In this document: in pieces, positions 40,189 through 49,666 of the stretch
How positions within the stretch are numbered: position 1 is the stretch's first letter
Layout of the letters: each line of letters opens with the position of its first letter
Source: Tritrichomonas musculus
Lineage: Eukaryota > Parabasalia > Tritrichomonadida > Tritrichomonadidae
Assembly: GCA_039105265.1 (NCBI GenBank)
Contig: JAPFFF010000007.1
Span: forward strand, 4,898,001-4,962,000
Reading direction: 5' to 3'
Length of the DNA stretch: 64,000 nt
Made by a program: the position numbers and the translations under genes
The notes under the pieces: model-generated
The model's input: the letters and a program-made list of their open reading frames with translations, nothing else
Told to the model about the DNA's origin: nothing
Databases searched by the model: none

Positions 40189-43100
40189 AATATTGGGTAA
40201 TATCTCCTTCTTCATAGTCTGTTTTGATACATCTCTCGAATTTTTTTCTTGTCGATACGGTCATATTTTTATTCATTTCGAAGCAAGGTTGTCCTTTTGT
40301 TAGGTCGAATGTAATGGAGTTGCCATTGAAGAGTGTTTCATAAAGCTTCATTACATCTCCTTGAAACTCTTCATTGAATTTATATTTGATGGAATTTTGT
40401 GTGAGTCCCTTGCCTCTTATTACATAATCAATCTCTCCAGTAGAATCTGTTATCATATGGACGTACATTTTCTTCATCAAGAAGAATGCTTCAATAGATT
40501 CTGGCATCTCATCATGACCATTGATTGAAGGGAAATCACAGTGAAATTGTCCTAAATTTTTTCCGATAAGTTCGCGGTTATATTTATTGTTGAATTCTTT
40601 TTGTAGACGTTTTAAGTCGGCAGATTCTATCATAAATGAGTCTGTATCTTGGTAATAAATATGGCATCCTATGTCGAAAGCAAGACACATCACCTCATTC
40701 ATTATTCTCTTGGACATTGACAAAACTTGGATGCCTAAAAGAGAGAAATTGAAGTGATTATCTATTTGTTTGAGAGTCTTTATTGCGTGAATATTTGAGT
40801 TGTTTAACTGAATATCTTCGACAATTTTGTTATAGTTTTTTGCCCAATATTTATCGAGTTCATCTCCTTCGTGAAGATATTTATAGTCTTTATATACTGG
40901 CCTCTCTATTGTTTTGCCGTAGCAGGAATTCATGATGAGTTTGTAGAGATTTTGAAGCGGATTATTCTGTTTCTTATATTCGAGTCGTTTATTGAATATT
41001 TCTCTGATACAATCTTGAATGCGATAATCTTTCTTTCCGTCCCTATAATATCCTCTCAGTATATTGAATTCTATTTGTTGAAACTCAATAAAGTCCTCCA
41101 AAGTAATATTGTCAACAACCATTTTGAGGGTTTGATTTGGTTGGAGAATGTCGTTATTTCTGTTTAAACCTCCTATTTTTTGAACGATTAACGGAAATGC
41201 ATAATGTTTGTTGATTTTTGTTATTTCGATTTCAACGATATATGCGGACTGTTGGGAGAGGAAATTATAGTTGAGTTGGTCTTGTTGTATTACCTTTGGA
41301 CGTCCTTCAACTGTGTATAATCTGCTCATTGCGGAAGGATATAATGATACTGCATCAAAATCGCAAAGGTTCTTCTTGACATGCCATTTCTTGTTATACG
41401 CCGTCATACATCTACCTCCATATATCGCCTTTGAGCAAAAATATCTCACATGTCCGCCTAATTTATAGAGATTTTGATTGGGATAATAGACTCTTTGATT
41501 GAAGACTTCGTTTGCGAGAGACGATATGCTGATGAAATTAAATGGGTCGACTTTGAAGTCTTTGATGAATCCTTCACGCAGTTTATTGAATCCGATTCTG
41601 AGGATATTAACGTCTTGCTGGCAGTAAAATTCTGCATATTTCCACATGTCAAAATGATTTTCGTCTATTCGGCAGCCAGATATTTTATCGATATTGGCGT
41701 TGAATAAATTGTAGTCTTCATCGGTCCATATTTTGTCTTCATTTTCTCCTGCTTCGTTGATTGTGCCACAGTTAGTTTGGAGCCGATCAAGAGTATAGTA
41801 TTTGTATGGAAATATCTCTTTTTGTATGTCAGGAATGTCAAACATTGAGGGTAATTGAGATAATTTGCAGGAAAGAATTGGTAAAGAGTCTTTGAGATGA
41901 ATTGTTTTGTTGTTATATTTTATATCAGCCTTCATTGTTTTTGTGCCTTTGATGATGGATTTGGCGAGTCCGAAAGAAGCCAGCATTCTGATATCATACG
42001 CTAAATTGTGGAAATAAACGACTGCATCATCGGGCAAATAATCGAGTAATTGTTTGTTGCAATCTTCTCCTCGGAAAGTTTTATTGATACGTCCTGTTCT
42101 ATTCTGTAAGACACAGAGGAAAGGTTTGTGAATTTCTGTTGATGTATCTGCTTCAAAATCGGCATACCAATATGTTTTGTTGTCAGTTTGGAGTAGTTTC
42201 TTTTTGTCAAATTTTATTAGTTTCGTGCATTGTTCTTCGTTATATTCGAGGTCAATAAGGTCAATATCGTCGATTACTTCTTTGTGGAAAATTGTATTGA
42301 GGACCTTATATTGACCGAATGTGATTGGGACGAAGAAGTTGTTTTTCATTAAAGTTCGAACGAGGTCTGATGATGTCATGAAGCATCTCGCGGGGCGCCA
42401 GTGGTCAACGTTGTACTCTTTATTGAATTTATCTTCTGTACATTGATTGAGGTGGTTGGCGGAGCCAAGTTTGCAAAGCGAATTGATATAGTACGTGCTG
42501 AAAGGTGTTTTCTCCTCAAGGAAATAGTGCTTATTGAAGACGTTCATTGTATGAGTTCTATTTGGTTCAGCATTTTCTATACCTAAATAATGTTTATTTG
42601 TATCATTCTTTTTGGACCTGACAGAACGTTTCTTATTTTTTCCATTGGCATCTTCGTTGATAAACGATAATTTGACATGAATATTGAACTCAGTACATAG
42701 TTCGTTTAGAGCTTTTTGGGAGAGATATCTTGAATTAATTCTTAGGCGCATTTTGTTTAGTATATCCTCATCGTAGCATCCTGTTTGTTGAAGCGCATAG
42801 ATGAAGCAGCAATCGTCCAATTCCTTTCTCTGTTTGCCTTTTTTGTCCATGAGAGATGTGAAAATCTGTAGTTTCTTGAGATATTTTGAGACATTTGATG
42901 GGCAGTTTTCACGTACCAAATATTGAAAGAAACTTCCGCCTACGTCATTTTTTGCCTTAATATTCTGAAATTCACTAAAGCGAACTGCTTCAAAGAGGCT
43001 CCATTCGGGTATTTTTTCGGCACCATTCTCATAAAAATATTCTGGTACAACATTCTCTATATCGAAGATGAAGTGTTTTTCTGTCAGATTTTCCATTAAT

Positions 43101-43627
43101 TTGTTGTATATTTCAGGAGTTAATTGATAGGAATGCCATTGATTTTTAATTTTGAAAGCGAGTTTGTACTTGGCGATAATGGGCAAAGAATCTATATATT
43201 CTTCAAAGAATTCTTTCAATTTGGGAAGCAATAAGAGTCTGCCGTCCTTATCTAATCTCTCAAAGTCGATTTGCCATCTTCTTGGGGAGTATTCTAGTTT
43301 TTCCATTATTTCGTCGACAATTTGTTGCTGGGAATTGTTGTCTGTTTTGAGAGGTTGTTCAGCTTGTTTGGGTTGTTCTTTGGGTTGTTCTTCTTGTTTT
43401 TCAGGTTGTTGGGCGGGGGTATTGTTCTTGCCTTTAAAATACCAGTACATAGCATCATAGTTGTCTAAATCTCCATCATACCCTTCATACTTAGCACATT
43501 CTCGGATGTCATAATAGAATTCTTCTTGTGAGTTCCAATAATATGAAAAGTCGTGTTGTAGTTTCTCGTTTATTATCAATTCAAATAGTTCTTGCAATTT
43601 TTCGGGAGTAGCTTCGGAGAGTCTCAT
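40166..43627 (-). CDS. Polinton protein-primed DNA polymerase B
   Basis: 1153 residues from ATG. The N-terminal 400 residues carry a Gln/Pro-rich linker and a region that in this family may supply the terminal protein. The exonuclease motif YADFEAD lies near residue 490 and a second exonuclease motif (YFHNLAYDIRML) near 545. Polymerase motifs are FDAVSLYPSAM near 760, NSCYGKT near 910 and YQDTDSF near 990. The set and order identify a protein-primed family B polymerase. It is the rightmost gene of the element, reading inward from the right terminal repeat. Confidence 0.95.
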   Translation of the reverse strand: MRLSEATPEKLQELFELIINEKLQHDFSYYWNSQEEFYYDIRECAKYEGYDGDLDNYDAMYWYFKGKNNTPAQQPEKQEEQPKEQPKQAEQPLKTDNNSQQQIVDEIMEKLEYSPRRWQIDFERLDKDGRLLLLPKLKEFFEEYIDSLPIIAKYKLAFKIKNQWHSYQLTPEIYNKLMENLTEKHFIFDIENVVPEYFYENGAEKIPEWSLFEAVRFSEFQNIKAKNDVGGSFFQYLVRENCPSNVSKYLKKLQIFTSLMDKKGKQRKELDDCCFIYALQQTGCYDEDILNKMRLRINSRYLSQKALNELCTEFNIHVKLSFINEDANGKNKKRSVRSKKNDTNKHYLGIENAEPNRTHTMNVFNKHYFLEEKTPFSTYYINSLCKLGSANHLNQCTEDKFNKEYNVDHWRPARCFMTSSDLVRTLMKNNFFVPITFGQYKVLNTIFHKEVIDDIDLIDLEYNEEQCTKLIKFDKKKLLQTDNKTYWYADFEADTSTEIHKPFLCVLQNRTGRINKTFRGEDCNKQLLDYLPDDAVVYFHNLAYDIRMLASFGLAKSIIKGTKTMKADIKYNNKTIHLKDSLPILSCKLSQLPSMFDIPDIQKEIFPYKYYTLDRLQTNCGTINEAGENEDKIWTDEDYNLFNANIDKISGCRIDENHFDMWKYAEFYCQQDVNILRIGFNKLREGFIKDFKVDPFNFISISSLANEVFNQRVYYPNQNLYKLGGHVRYFCSKAIYGGRCMTAYNKKWHVKKNLCDFDAVSLYPSAMSRLYTVEGRPKVIQQDQLNYNFLSQQSAYIVEIEITKINKHYAFPLIVQKIGGLNRNNDILQPNQTLKMVVDNITLEDFIEFQQIEFNILRGYYRDGKKDYRIQDCIREIFNKRLEYKKQNNPLQNLYKLIMNSCYGKTIERPVYKDYKYLHEGDELDKYWAKNYNKIVEDIQLNNSNIHAIKTLKQIDNHFNFSLLGIQVLSMSKRIMNEVMCLAFDIGCHIYYQDTDSFMIESADLKRLQKEFNNKYNRELIGKNLGQFHCDFPSINGHDEMPESIEAFFLMKKMYVHMITDSTGEIDYVIRGKGLTQNSIKYKFNEEFQGDVMKLYETLFNGNSITFDLTKGQPCFEMNKNMTVSTRKKFERCIKTDYEEGDITQYFTSQFST

Positions 43628-43904
43628 TTTTGCAATGAAAATAAAAATTAAAAAATATAAAAATTTATACCACTTATCATAAATGTGAAAATTTCAAAAA
43701 ATTATTTGTTTCAGAAAAAGTTTCAAAAAAGTTGATTTCAATAATTTTAAAAATCATAAATTGTATACAAAAATTTTATTCATACCTTTTTCATATCACA
43801 TGTCATACAAAAATTTTATCAAAATTATGTTCATTTCACCACTTTCCATCCATTGAAAGACCTTAATTTAGGCAATTTATTGACACAAAAAGGTGAATGC
43901 AAAA

Positions 43905-44056
43905 TGCCCTATAGTGATAGGGGGTTTTCTGACAACACTCTGGAGGTCAAAAAAGGGCTAAAATTGGGGTAGTTGGAGACAAAAAAGTGCCAAAATTAGG
44001 GGTGTTTGAGGGGATTGAAGACCGGAGGTCTGAAATCACCGCAAACGTATACTACT
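43905..44056 (-). repeat. Polinton right terminal inverted repeat
   Basis: This is the inverse of the left repeat, ending CGCAAACGTATACTACT, followed by CATTA at 44057-44061. In protein-primed elements the terminal repeat carries the replication origin; that role is assumed from the family. Confidence 0.95.
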
Positions 44057-44256
44057 CATTATTATATAAAGGTTGTTGTTTAATGAAAAATTAGATAATC
44101 ATTGTTTGATTGATAAGAATTATTGCAAAGGCTATCACTGTATGAACGATATCCATCTTTCCATTCTATACTTTCTCAATAAGATGAATTTTCTTTACCT
44201 TTTCTATCTATTTCAGCATATTTATCAGATGCGTTTTGATTCCAGCTAGTAGACAC

Positions 44257-44574
44257 TTAAATAAGTGAAAGCATAGCAAGCACTTTACTTACTTTATAAA
44301 TACGATCGACGACATTTATTTTCACTTTACTTACTTTATAAATACGATCAATATTGATAGAACTTCCAGAATCTTCATCGATATCAAAATCACAATTTGT
44401 GAATAAAATTTCATTTTTATTCTCTAACATTTGTGAATTAGAATTTTCTTCAAATTTGGAAACATCATATATTTTAACACCATTGCCTTTATTTTTGGTA
44501 AATGAACAACTTTCAATCTTTGAAAATTGTCTATAAAAATATATCTGTAAAATGGAAAAAATTTTTTTTTCCAA
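44257..44574 (-). pseudogene. Fragment resembling the end of a beta-helix surface protein
   Basis: The minus-strand frame of 105 codons lacks a convincing ATG context. It contains SCSFTKNKGNGVKIYD and NEILFTNCDFDIDEDSGSSI, the strand-turn rhythm of right-handed beta-helix repeats common in trichomonad surface proteins. Near its end a 26-bp unit is tandemly duplicated (44275-44350 region). No upstream body of the gene is present. It begins 200 bp right of the Polinton target duplication. Confidence 0.35.
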
Positions 44575-44719
44575 ATTGAAAAGAAATATAATATAATTTT
44601 TGTTAAAAATTGAAATAAAAAATTTTTTATGGTATAAATTCCTTTCAATTTATTGAATTGTTTATTTTAAAAAATTTTTTATAAGAAGAATTAAAAGAAA
44701 AAAAATCATTTTTTTATTG

Positions 44720-46267
44720 ATGCAAACGAATAACGATCCTAACGATAAACATACCGAAGCACTTTCTTACAAAAAAGAAGCAGATAACGGAGATGTGGAA
44801 GCAATGTTCAAATATGGTTCAATGGTATACAATGGAGTAGGTGTTCCGCCCGATATGCAAGAAGCAGCACGATATATCAAAATGGCAGCTGATAAAGGGC
44901 ACGTTGATGCTTTGTACAATTACGGGGCAATGTTGAATGACGGTGTAGGGGTTCCAGCCGACCGAAGGGAAGCAGTTCGTTATTTCAAAATGGCGGCGGA
45001 CAAAGGAGACACCGATGCAATGTATAACCTTGCCATCATGATGGGCGACGGTGATTCAGTTCCAATGGATAAGCAAGAAGCAGCACGTTACTACAAGATG
45101 GCAGCCGACAAAGGCCACGTCATGGCAATGAACAACTATGCAATTGCGCTTCGTAAAGGTATCGGTGTTCCAGTTGACAAGACGGAGGCAACAAGATACA
45201 TAAAGATGGCTGCAGATCATGGTGATGTGAGGTCAATGTACGTTTACGCTCTAATGGCAAAAAATGGCGAAGGAATTCCTGTTAACAATGAAGACGCAGC
45301 ACGTTACATGAAGATGGCTGCAGATCATGGCGATGCAGATTCAATATTCGACTATGCAATGATGCTATATACAGGCGATGGCGTTCCAGTCAACAAGAAT
45401 GAAGCAGGCGTCTACTTCAGGATGTCAATCATGAATGGAAACACTGAAGCACTTGCAATATACAGCCAAATGCATTACAACGGCGATGGAGTCCAACTTA
45501 ACCATAAAGGAGCAGCTCTCTTTGCCAGAATGGCTGCCAAAAAAGGACATGTTGGTGCTATGTTCAACTATGGTTCTATGCTTTATCGTGGAGAAGGTGT
45601 TCCTGTCAACAAAGAAGAAGCAGCTCACTATTTCAAAGCTGCAGCAGACAAAGGAGAGGCCAAAGCAATGTACAATTACGGAAAGATGTTGAGAGATGGT
45701 GATGGAATTGCAATCAACAAGAAGGAAGCAGCACGATACTTCAAGATGGGAGCAGAAAATGGTGATATTCCTTCAATGGCAACTTATTCAGAAATGCTAC
45801 ATCTAGGAGAAGGAGTTCTCATTGATAGAAAGGAAGAAATCAAATATCTCAGAATGGCTGCTGAAAATGGACACATAAATGCTATGTACAATTATGGTGT
45901 GATGTTTAATACTGGCGATGGAATTCAAGAAAACAAAGAAGAAGCTGCTAAATGGTTCAGAATGGCGGCAGACAAAGGACACGAAGAAGCAATGTTCAAC
46001 TACGCTATAGCATTGTATAAAGGCGAAGGAGTTCCAGTCGATAAAAAAGAAGCAGCTCGTTATTTCAAGATGGCAGCAGATAAGGGATTCGTTAAAGCAA
46101 TGAACACTTACGGAAACATGGTCGAGGATGGAGATGGAATCCCTGTAGATAAAGATGAAGCTGAACATTACTACAATATGGCTATTGAGAGAGGTGATAT
46201 AACAGCACAAGAAAATCTACTTCAAATGAAGACAGGATTTCATGTAAAAATTCTTCACATTGATTAA
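44720..46267 (+). CDS. Sel1-repeat protein
   Basis: 515 residues from ATG at 44720 (a TTG just before extends the frame by one codon). Nearly the whole protein is Sel1/TPR-like repeats of 36 residues, about 13-14 copies, with consensus DAMYNYGxMLxxGxGVPVDKxEAARYFKMAADKGH. It ends in a short non-repeat tail. No signal peptide or membrane segment. Sel1 repeats form a curved solenoid used as an adaptor, classically in ERAD (SEL1L/Hrd3). The repeat consensus is very close to that in the giant AAA-ubiquitin-like-Sel1 protein. The upstream region has TCATTTTTTTATTG before the ATG. Confidence 0.9.
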   Translation: MQTNNDPNDKHTEALSYKKEADNGDVEAMFKYGSMVYNGVGVPPDMQEAARYIKMAADKGHVDALYNYGAMLNDGVGVPADRREAVRYFKMAADKGDTDAMYNLAIMMGDGDSVPMDKQEAARYYKMAADKGHVMAMNNYAIALRKGIGVPVDKTEATRYIKMAADHGDVRSMYVYALMAKNGEGIPVNNEDAARYMKMAADHGDADSIFDYAMMLYTGDGVPVNKNEAGVYFRMSIMNGNTEALAIYSQMHYNGDGVQLNHKGAALFARMAAKKGHVGAMFNYGSMLYRGEGVPVNKEEAAHYFKAAADKGEAKAMYNYGKMLRDGDGIAINKKEAARYFKMGAENGDIPSMATYSEMLHLGEGVLIDRKEEIKYLRMAAENGHINAMYNYGVMFNTGDGIQENKEEAAKWFRMAADKGHEEAMFNYAIALYKGEGVPVDKKEAARYFKMAADKGFVKAMNTYGNMVEDGDGIPVDKDEAEHYYNMAIERGDITAQENLLQMKTGFHVKILHID

Positions 46268-46422
46268 AATTTGATAAATAAATATCGTTAATAACAAAAA
46301 ATTTATTTTTTCTCTTTTTTTATTACATTTTCTTAAGGGTGTAGTTTATTTTCAATACCTACAACATTTAATTTGTTTGTAAAACAGTAAAAAAAAAACT
46401 TATCAATCAAATAGGATGTGAA

Positions 46423-47200
46423 ATCAGCAAAGATCGCAAATGATTTAGCAACGAAAATCGAAGCTGATCTTCGAGGTACACACATTTATGATCCATTTTT
46501 AGTTTTATACAAAACTGAGTTGATTTATGATCAAAGAAACTTTTTCATTTTAGCATTAAAGCGAAGTTCAAAATCCATCTGAAGTTATTGAATTAGTAAA
46601 AGTGAATTCTGTCAAAAATAGATGCTTCACTATTGGCCTCGGAAAATGCTGTGATGTAGGCTTCGTTGAGGCAATTGCTGAAGTATCAGGTGGAAAATGC
46701 GATTTCGTTCAAGAAGGTGATTCAATTAGTGAAAAAAGTTATGCCACAACTGCAATCTTCATTAACTGGTTTCATAGATAAAATCGAAATACACTACGAA
46801 GGTGAAAATAATGATTCATTTAAAATTTCACCATATCCAATCCCTCCTTTATGAGTCAACAAAGCTCTTCAAATTTTTGTTCAACAACAAAAAAATGAAA
46901 AATTGAAATCATAGTTTGAAAATAGGGTTTTAATTACTGGCCAATATAATAAAGAAACGGTTGAAATGGTTATTGATAAAGTAATTCTACTTCATGATGT
47001 TGAAAAAGATGAAAATGGCCAATCAAATGGAATGAATATTGGAAAGCAATGATTCCGTTATTTTCATTTGAATTATTGAAAAAGTATGAACAAATGAATT
47101 CTAATTCAAAAGAAGATGAAATTATGGCAATTAAACTTACAAAGCGGCGTATTATTTTATTTGTGGTGACAGCAAGTTATGGCAGCAAATATTGTGCGAA
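46423..47200 (+). pseudogene. Broken VIT/von Willebrand factor A domain gene
   Basis: Pieces in different frames match the order of a VWA5A/PARP4-like protein. ANDLATKIEADLRGTHIYDP and FFILALKR come first, then RCFTIGLGKCCDVGFVEAIA with EVSGGKCDFVQEGDSISE (end of a VWA fold), then VMPQLQSSLTGFIDKIEI and SFKISPYPIPPL. At least four frame changes or stops interrupt it, including one near 46735 and a TGA near 46852. The N-terminal VIT domain and metal-binding DxSxS region are absent. This is a dead host gene fragment. Confidence 0.6.
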
Positions 47201-47271
47201 TAATATTTAATTTTCTGTGATGGAGAATTTCACATTATAACCAAAATATACAAAGAATGATCAATCAAAAG

Positions 47272-47421
47272 ATTTTACCGAGCATTAATGCAAATACTTT
47301 TCACAAAAGTAAATTTCTTGTTGAATTTCTTTTGATGAATGACTTGCCTAATATATCTTTATGTTTTCATTAAAACATAAAAAGTTTTAAAATGTTTCGC
47401 CAAATATAATTGCACCAAAGA
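47272..47421 (-). pseudogene. Decayed fragment of a kinase-Sel1 gene
   Basis: The stretch aligns base by base with 56570-56700 inside the kinase-Sel1 gene, for example sharing CACAAAAGTAAATTTC and TTGAATTTCTTTTGAT. It corresponds to the kinase N-lobe (HLKTFYILMLKK region) on the same strand. Stops and gaps make it non-functional. Confidence 0.5.
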
Positions 47422-47589
47422 AATCAATTGAATATTTGTTTTATAATTTGAAGTTCAATATAAACATTGCAATTAATATATTCTGCTATTCTAGTTCATA
47501 TTGTAATATTTAGAAGTTGTTTTGTTCTTTCTCTAATTATCAATTTTTTAATCATAAAAAAATAAACAATATAATTGAAAAATAATAAT

Positions 47590-48150
47590 TTGATTTGACC
47601 GATATCTTGCCATATTCATGCACATTGCAAACCTTGGAAGAAGCCATCTTTTGGGTCAAATTGTGGATGCCAAAATGGTTAACTCAATTCATCTATTCAG
47701 TCAATTTGGAAACCGGCTTCTGACAGAGAAAAACTTCACTGTAGTTGTGCAGGAACGATGAGAATGAAGAAATTTTGTCTGTTTTTCTTCAGAGGCTGAG
47801 TTCACCATGAAAATTTGATCTTTTCACTTAGATGATGCCTTCCTAGCTGACTAACAGTGCGTATATCCTCTTGTTATGCATGCAGTTTCTTCTTTTCCTG
47901 ATAGCTGTGCAATTTCTGTGAAGATGAGAAAGATGTGCAATTGTGAATGATGAAAATGGCCTCATCTTTTTCTCCAAATCGTTGCAATATGAAAATAATC
48001 ACAAAAAAGTGCAAATGGCGCTTTTTTTCACAAGTCAAGAAAAATCACACTCGGTGTGTAAGATTCCTAATCTGGTGAAAAAATTCCTTAAATGTGTGTG
48101 GGACTCAACATTCAGATTATTGTGCAAGAAAAAAATGTTTCCATAAAGTT
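47590..48150 (+). pseudogene. Unrecognised decayed coding stretch
   Basis: Less AT-rich than the spacer around it. It gives protein-like pieces in shifting frames (such as HIANLGRSHLLGQIVDAKMV and IHLFSQFGNRLLTEKNF) separated by stops. I do not recognise the family. Strand is judged from the better pieces only. Confidence 0.25.
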
Positions 48151-48298
48151 AAATCATATCACTAAAACTATTATTAGAAGGGGTTTGTTATATTTATTAA
48201 ATAAGAAAAAAATATATTTGGATTTCAAGTATATTTGATATTCAAAAAATTTGACAATATTTTGACCATTTAAATATTTTTTTTTTTTTTTTTTTTTG

Positions 48299-49666
48299 AT
48301 GAAAGCATTATTTCCATCTAATTTTGAAATTGAAAACCTGCAAGATCAATACAAAATTATAGAAAAGCTGTCATCAGGGCCGTTTTCCGAAAATCTATTA
48401 GTTGAAAATAATAATAAGAAACAATTTTTAGCCGTTGTATCGACCAACAAAAATTTATTTTTATCCAAAGAAGTCGAAAAATTGGTTCAAAACACATGCT
48501 TCTCGATTTTAACTCCGATAGGCTATAGTTTAACCAATTTTAACAAAGAAAAATTTTCTGTATTACTTTTTAATTATGGAAAAGGATCCCTGAGCAATTT
48601 TATTGCAAAGTATGGAATTGATTCGATTGAAGGCACCAAAAGGTTCAATATTTTACTCGGAATCGCTTTTGCCATTAAACATTTACATACAAATAACCAA
48701 TCGTACACTTTTTTGCACCCTGATAACATTTTTCTAGATGATGACCTCAATCCGCATCTTCTTTACTTAGGCCCTTGCTCAATTCCAATTCATGATTTAA
48801 TAAATTCTTACATGTCTACGAATCCACCATTGCCTCTTTATCTAGCACCGGAAGTTCTTAAATATATCAAGCGATCAAACCTCGAATCATCGACAATCAA
48901 ATCAGGTATTAATAATCTCTCTTCTCCCAACGACAATACCAACGAAAATCCGCAAAATCTCGATGAAATTACGTCCAAATCCGATAATTACTCATTCTCC
49001 CTCCTTGTTTACTACCTCATTTCTTTCGAAAAACCATACGATGAGTTTATTTCACAAAAAGTTTCCACCTTCATTGAAAAAGTTCTCTCAAATATTCGAC
49101 CCACACTGGACTGCCTTCCCCAAAGCAGGTACGTTATTGAACTTTTCCAGAGCACATGGACCAGCGTCCCAGAGAACCGAATTTCCTTTACCGAAATCAT
49201 AGAGACGATGCTGAAGCATCCCTTCTTCAAATACTTCGAAATAGACATAGATGAAGTGACCAGATATATTCTCAATTTCGAAAAATCAGATGGAATCAAC
49301 ATGAGCATCCTGCGGAAGAACAACCCAAACATCAGCGAAGAAGAGTTTCTAATTACGGCGGAAATGGCGGACAAGTCTCTTATCGAGGTGAAAATGGCGA
49401 ACTCAATCATCGAGGGAATGATGTTCGAAAATCAGTTGCATGGCGACAAGGACTTCGATTCGCAGGTCGATGTCATAATGTACAACGGTTTGAAGAGGAG
49501 AATGAACGAGATTATCCTCTTTTTCGAGCAAAGGGACAATGGGGAAAAAGTGGATGATGAATGGATCTGCGGTGTTGCTGGATTTGGAAGGAGCTCGAGC
49601 ATCGAAGAGGACAACTCAAAGAGCAAGGTTGGCACCGACCCAAACACATCAATCAACTTTGGCTAA
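48299..49666 (+). CDS. Protein kinase-like protein, probable pseudokinase
   Basis: 455 residues from ATG at 48299, one base after a 21-T run. Residues about 16-315 follow the kinase fold: a lobe ending with KFSVLLFNYGKGSLSNFI (hinge), YTFLHPDNIFLDDDLNPHLL at the catalytic-loop position, YLAPEVLKYI as the APE motif, and RISFTEIIETMLKHPFF near the end. The glycine loop is lost (SSGPFSEN), the HRD Asp position reads YTF, and DFG reads YLG, so catalysis is unlikely. A 140-residue C-terminal helical, acidic region follows. Such pseudokinases usually scaffold or regulate signalling. DNA becomes markedly less AT-rich toward the 3' end. Confidence 0.8.
   Translation: MKALFPSNFEIENLQDQYKIIEKLSSGPFSENLLVENNNKKQFLAVVSTNKNLFLSKEVEKLVQNTCFSILTPIGYSLTNFNKEKFSVLLFNYGKGSLSNFIAKYGIDSIEGTKRFNILLGIAFAIKHLHTNNQSYTFLHPDNIFLDDDLNPHLLYLGPCSIPIHDLINSYMSTNPPLPLYLAPEVLKYIKRSNLESSTIKSGINNLSSPNDNTNENPQNLDEITSKSDNYSFSLLVYYLISFEKPYDEFISQKVSTFIEKVLSNIRPTLDCLPQSRYVIELFQSTWTSVPENRISFTEIIETMLKHPFFKYFEIDIDEVTRYILNFEKSDGINMSILRKNNPNISEEEFLITAEMADKSLIEVKMANSIIEGMMFENQLHGDKDFDSQVDVIMYNGLKRRMNEIILFFEQRDNGEKVDDEWICGVAGFGRSSSIEEDNSKSKVGTDPNTSINFG

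Larger units (their letters stand above)
26429..44056. mobile_element. Maverick/Polinton, apparently whole
   Basis: A 17.6-kb element bounded by 152-bp terminal inverted repeats starting AGTAGTATACG and flanked by a direct CATTA duplication (26424-26428 and 44057-44061). It has the hallmark Maverick set: protein-primed DNA polymerase B, retrovirus-like integrase, A32/FtsK packaging ATPase and double-jelly-roll major capsid protein, plus fibre-like and small unknown genes. I could not identify a maturation protease. All main frames are long and open, and no obvious breaks were seen. The two terminal repeats differ at about three places, which suggests a recent insertion. The element is less AT-rich than the surrounding host DNA, and it lies between genes. 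Confidence 0.95.
46268..48298. other. Gene graveyard between Sel1 and pseudokinase genes
   Basis: No intact gene. It holds a broken VIT/VWA gene (46423-47200), a decayed kinase piece on the minus strand (47272-47421) and an unrecognised decayed coding stretch (about 47590-48150). A run of 21 T (48277-48297) ends the spacer. Confidence 0.65.

Noticed and set aside
46666-46854. 62-codon plus-strand frame as a gene
   Set aside because: It mixes an out-of-frame start with one piece of the VWA relic; not a gene of its own.
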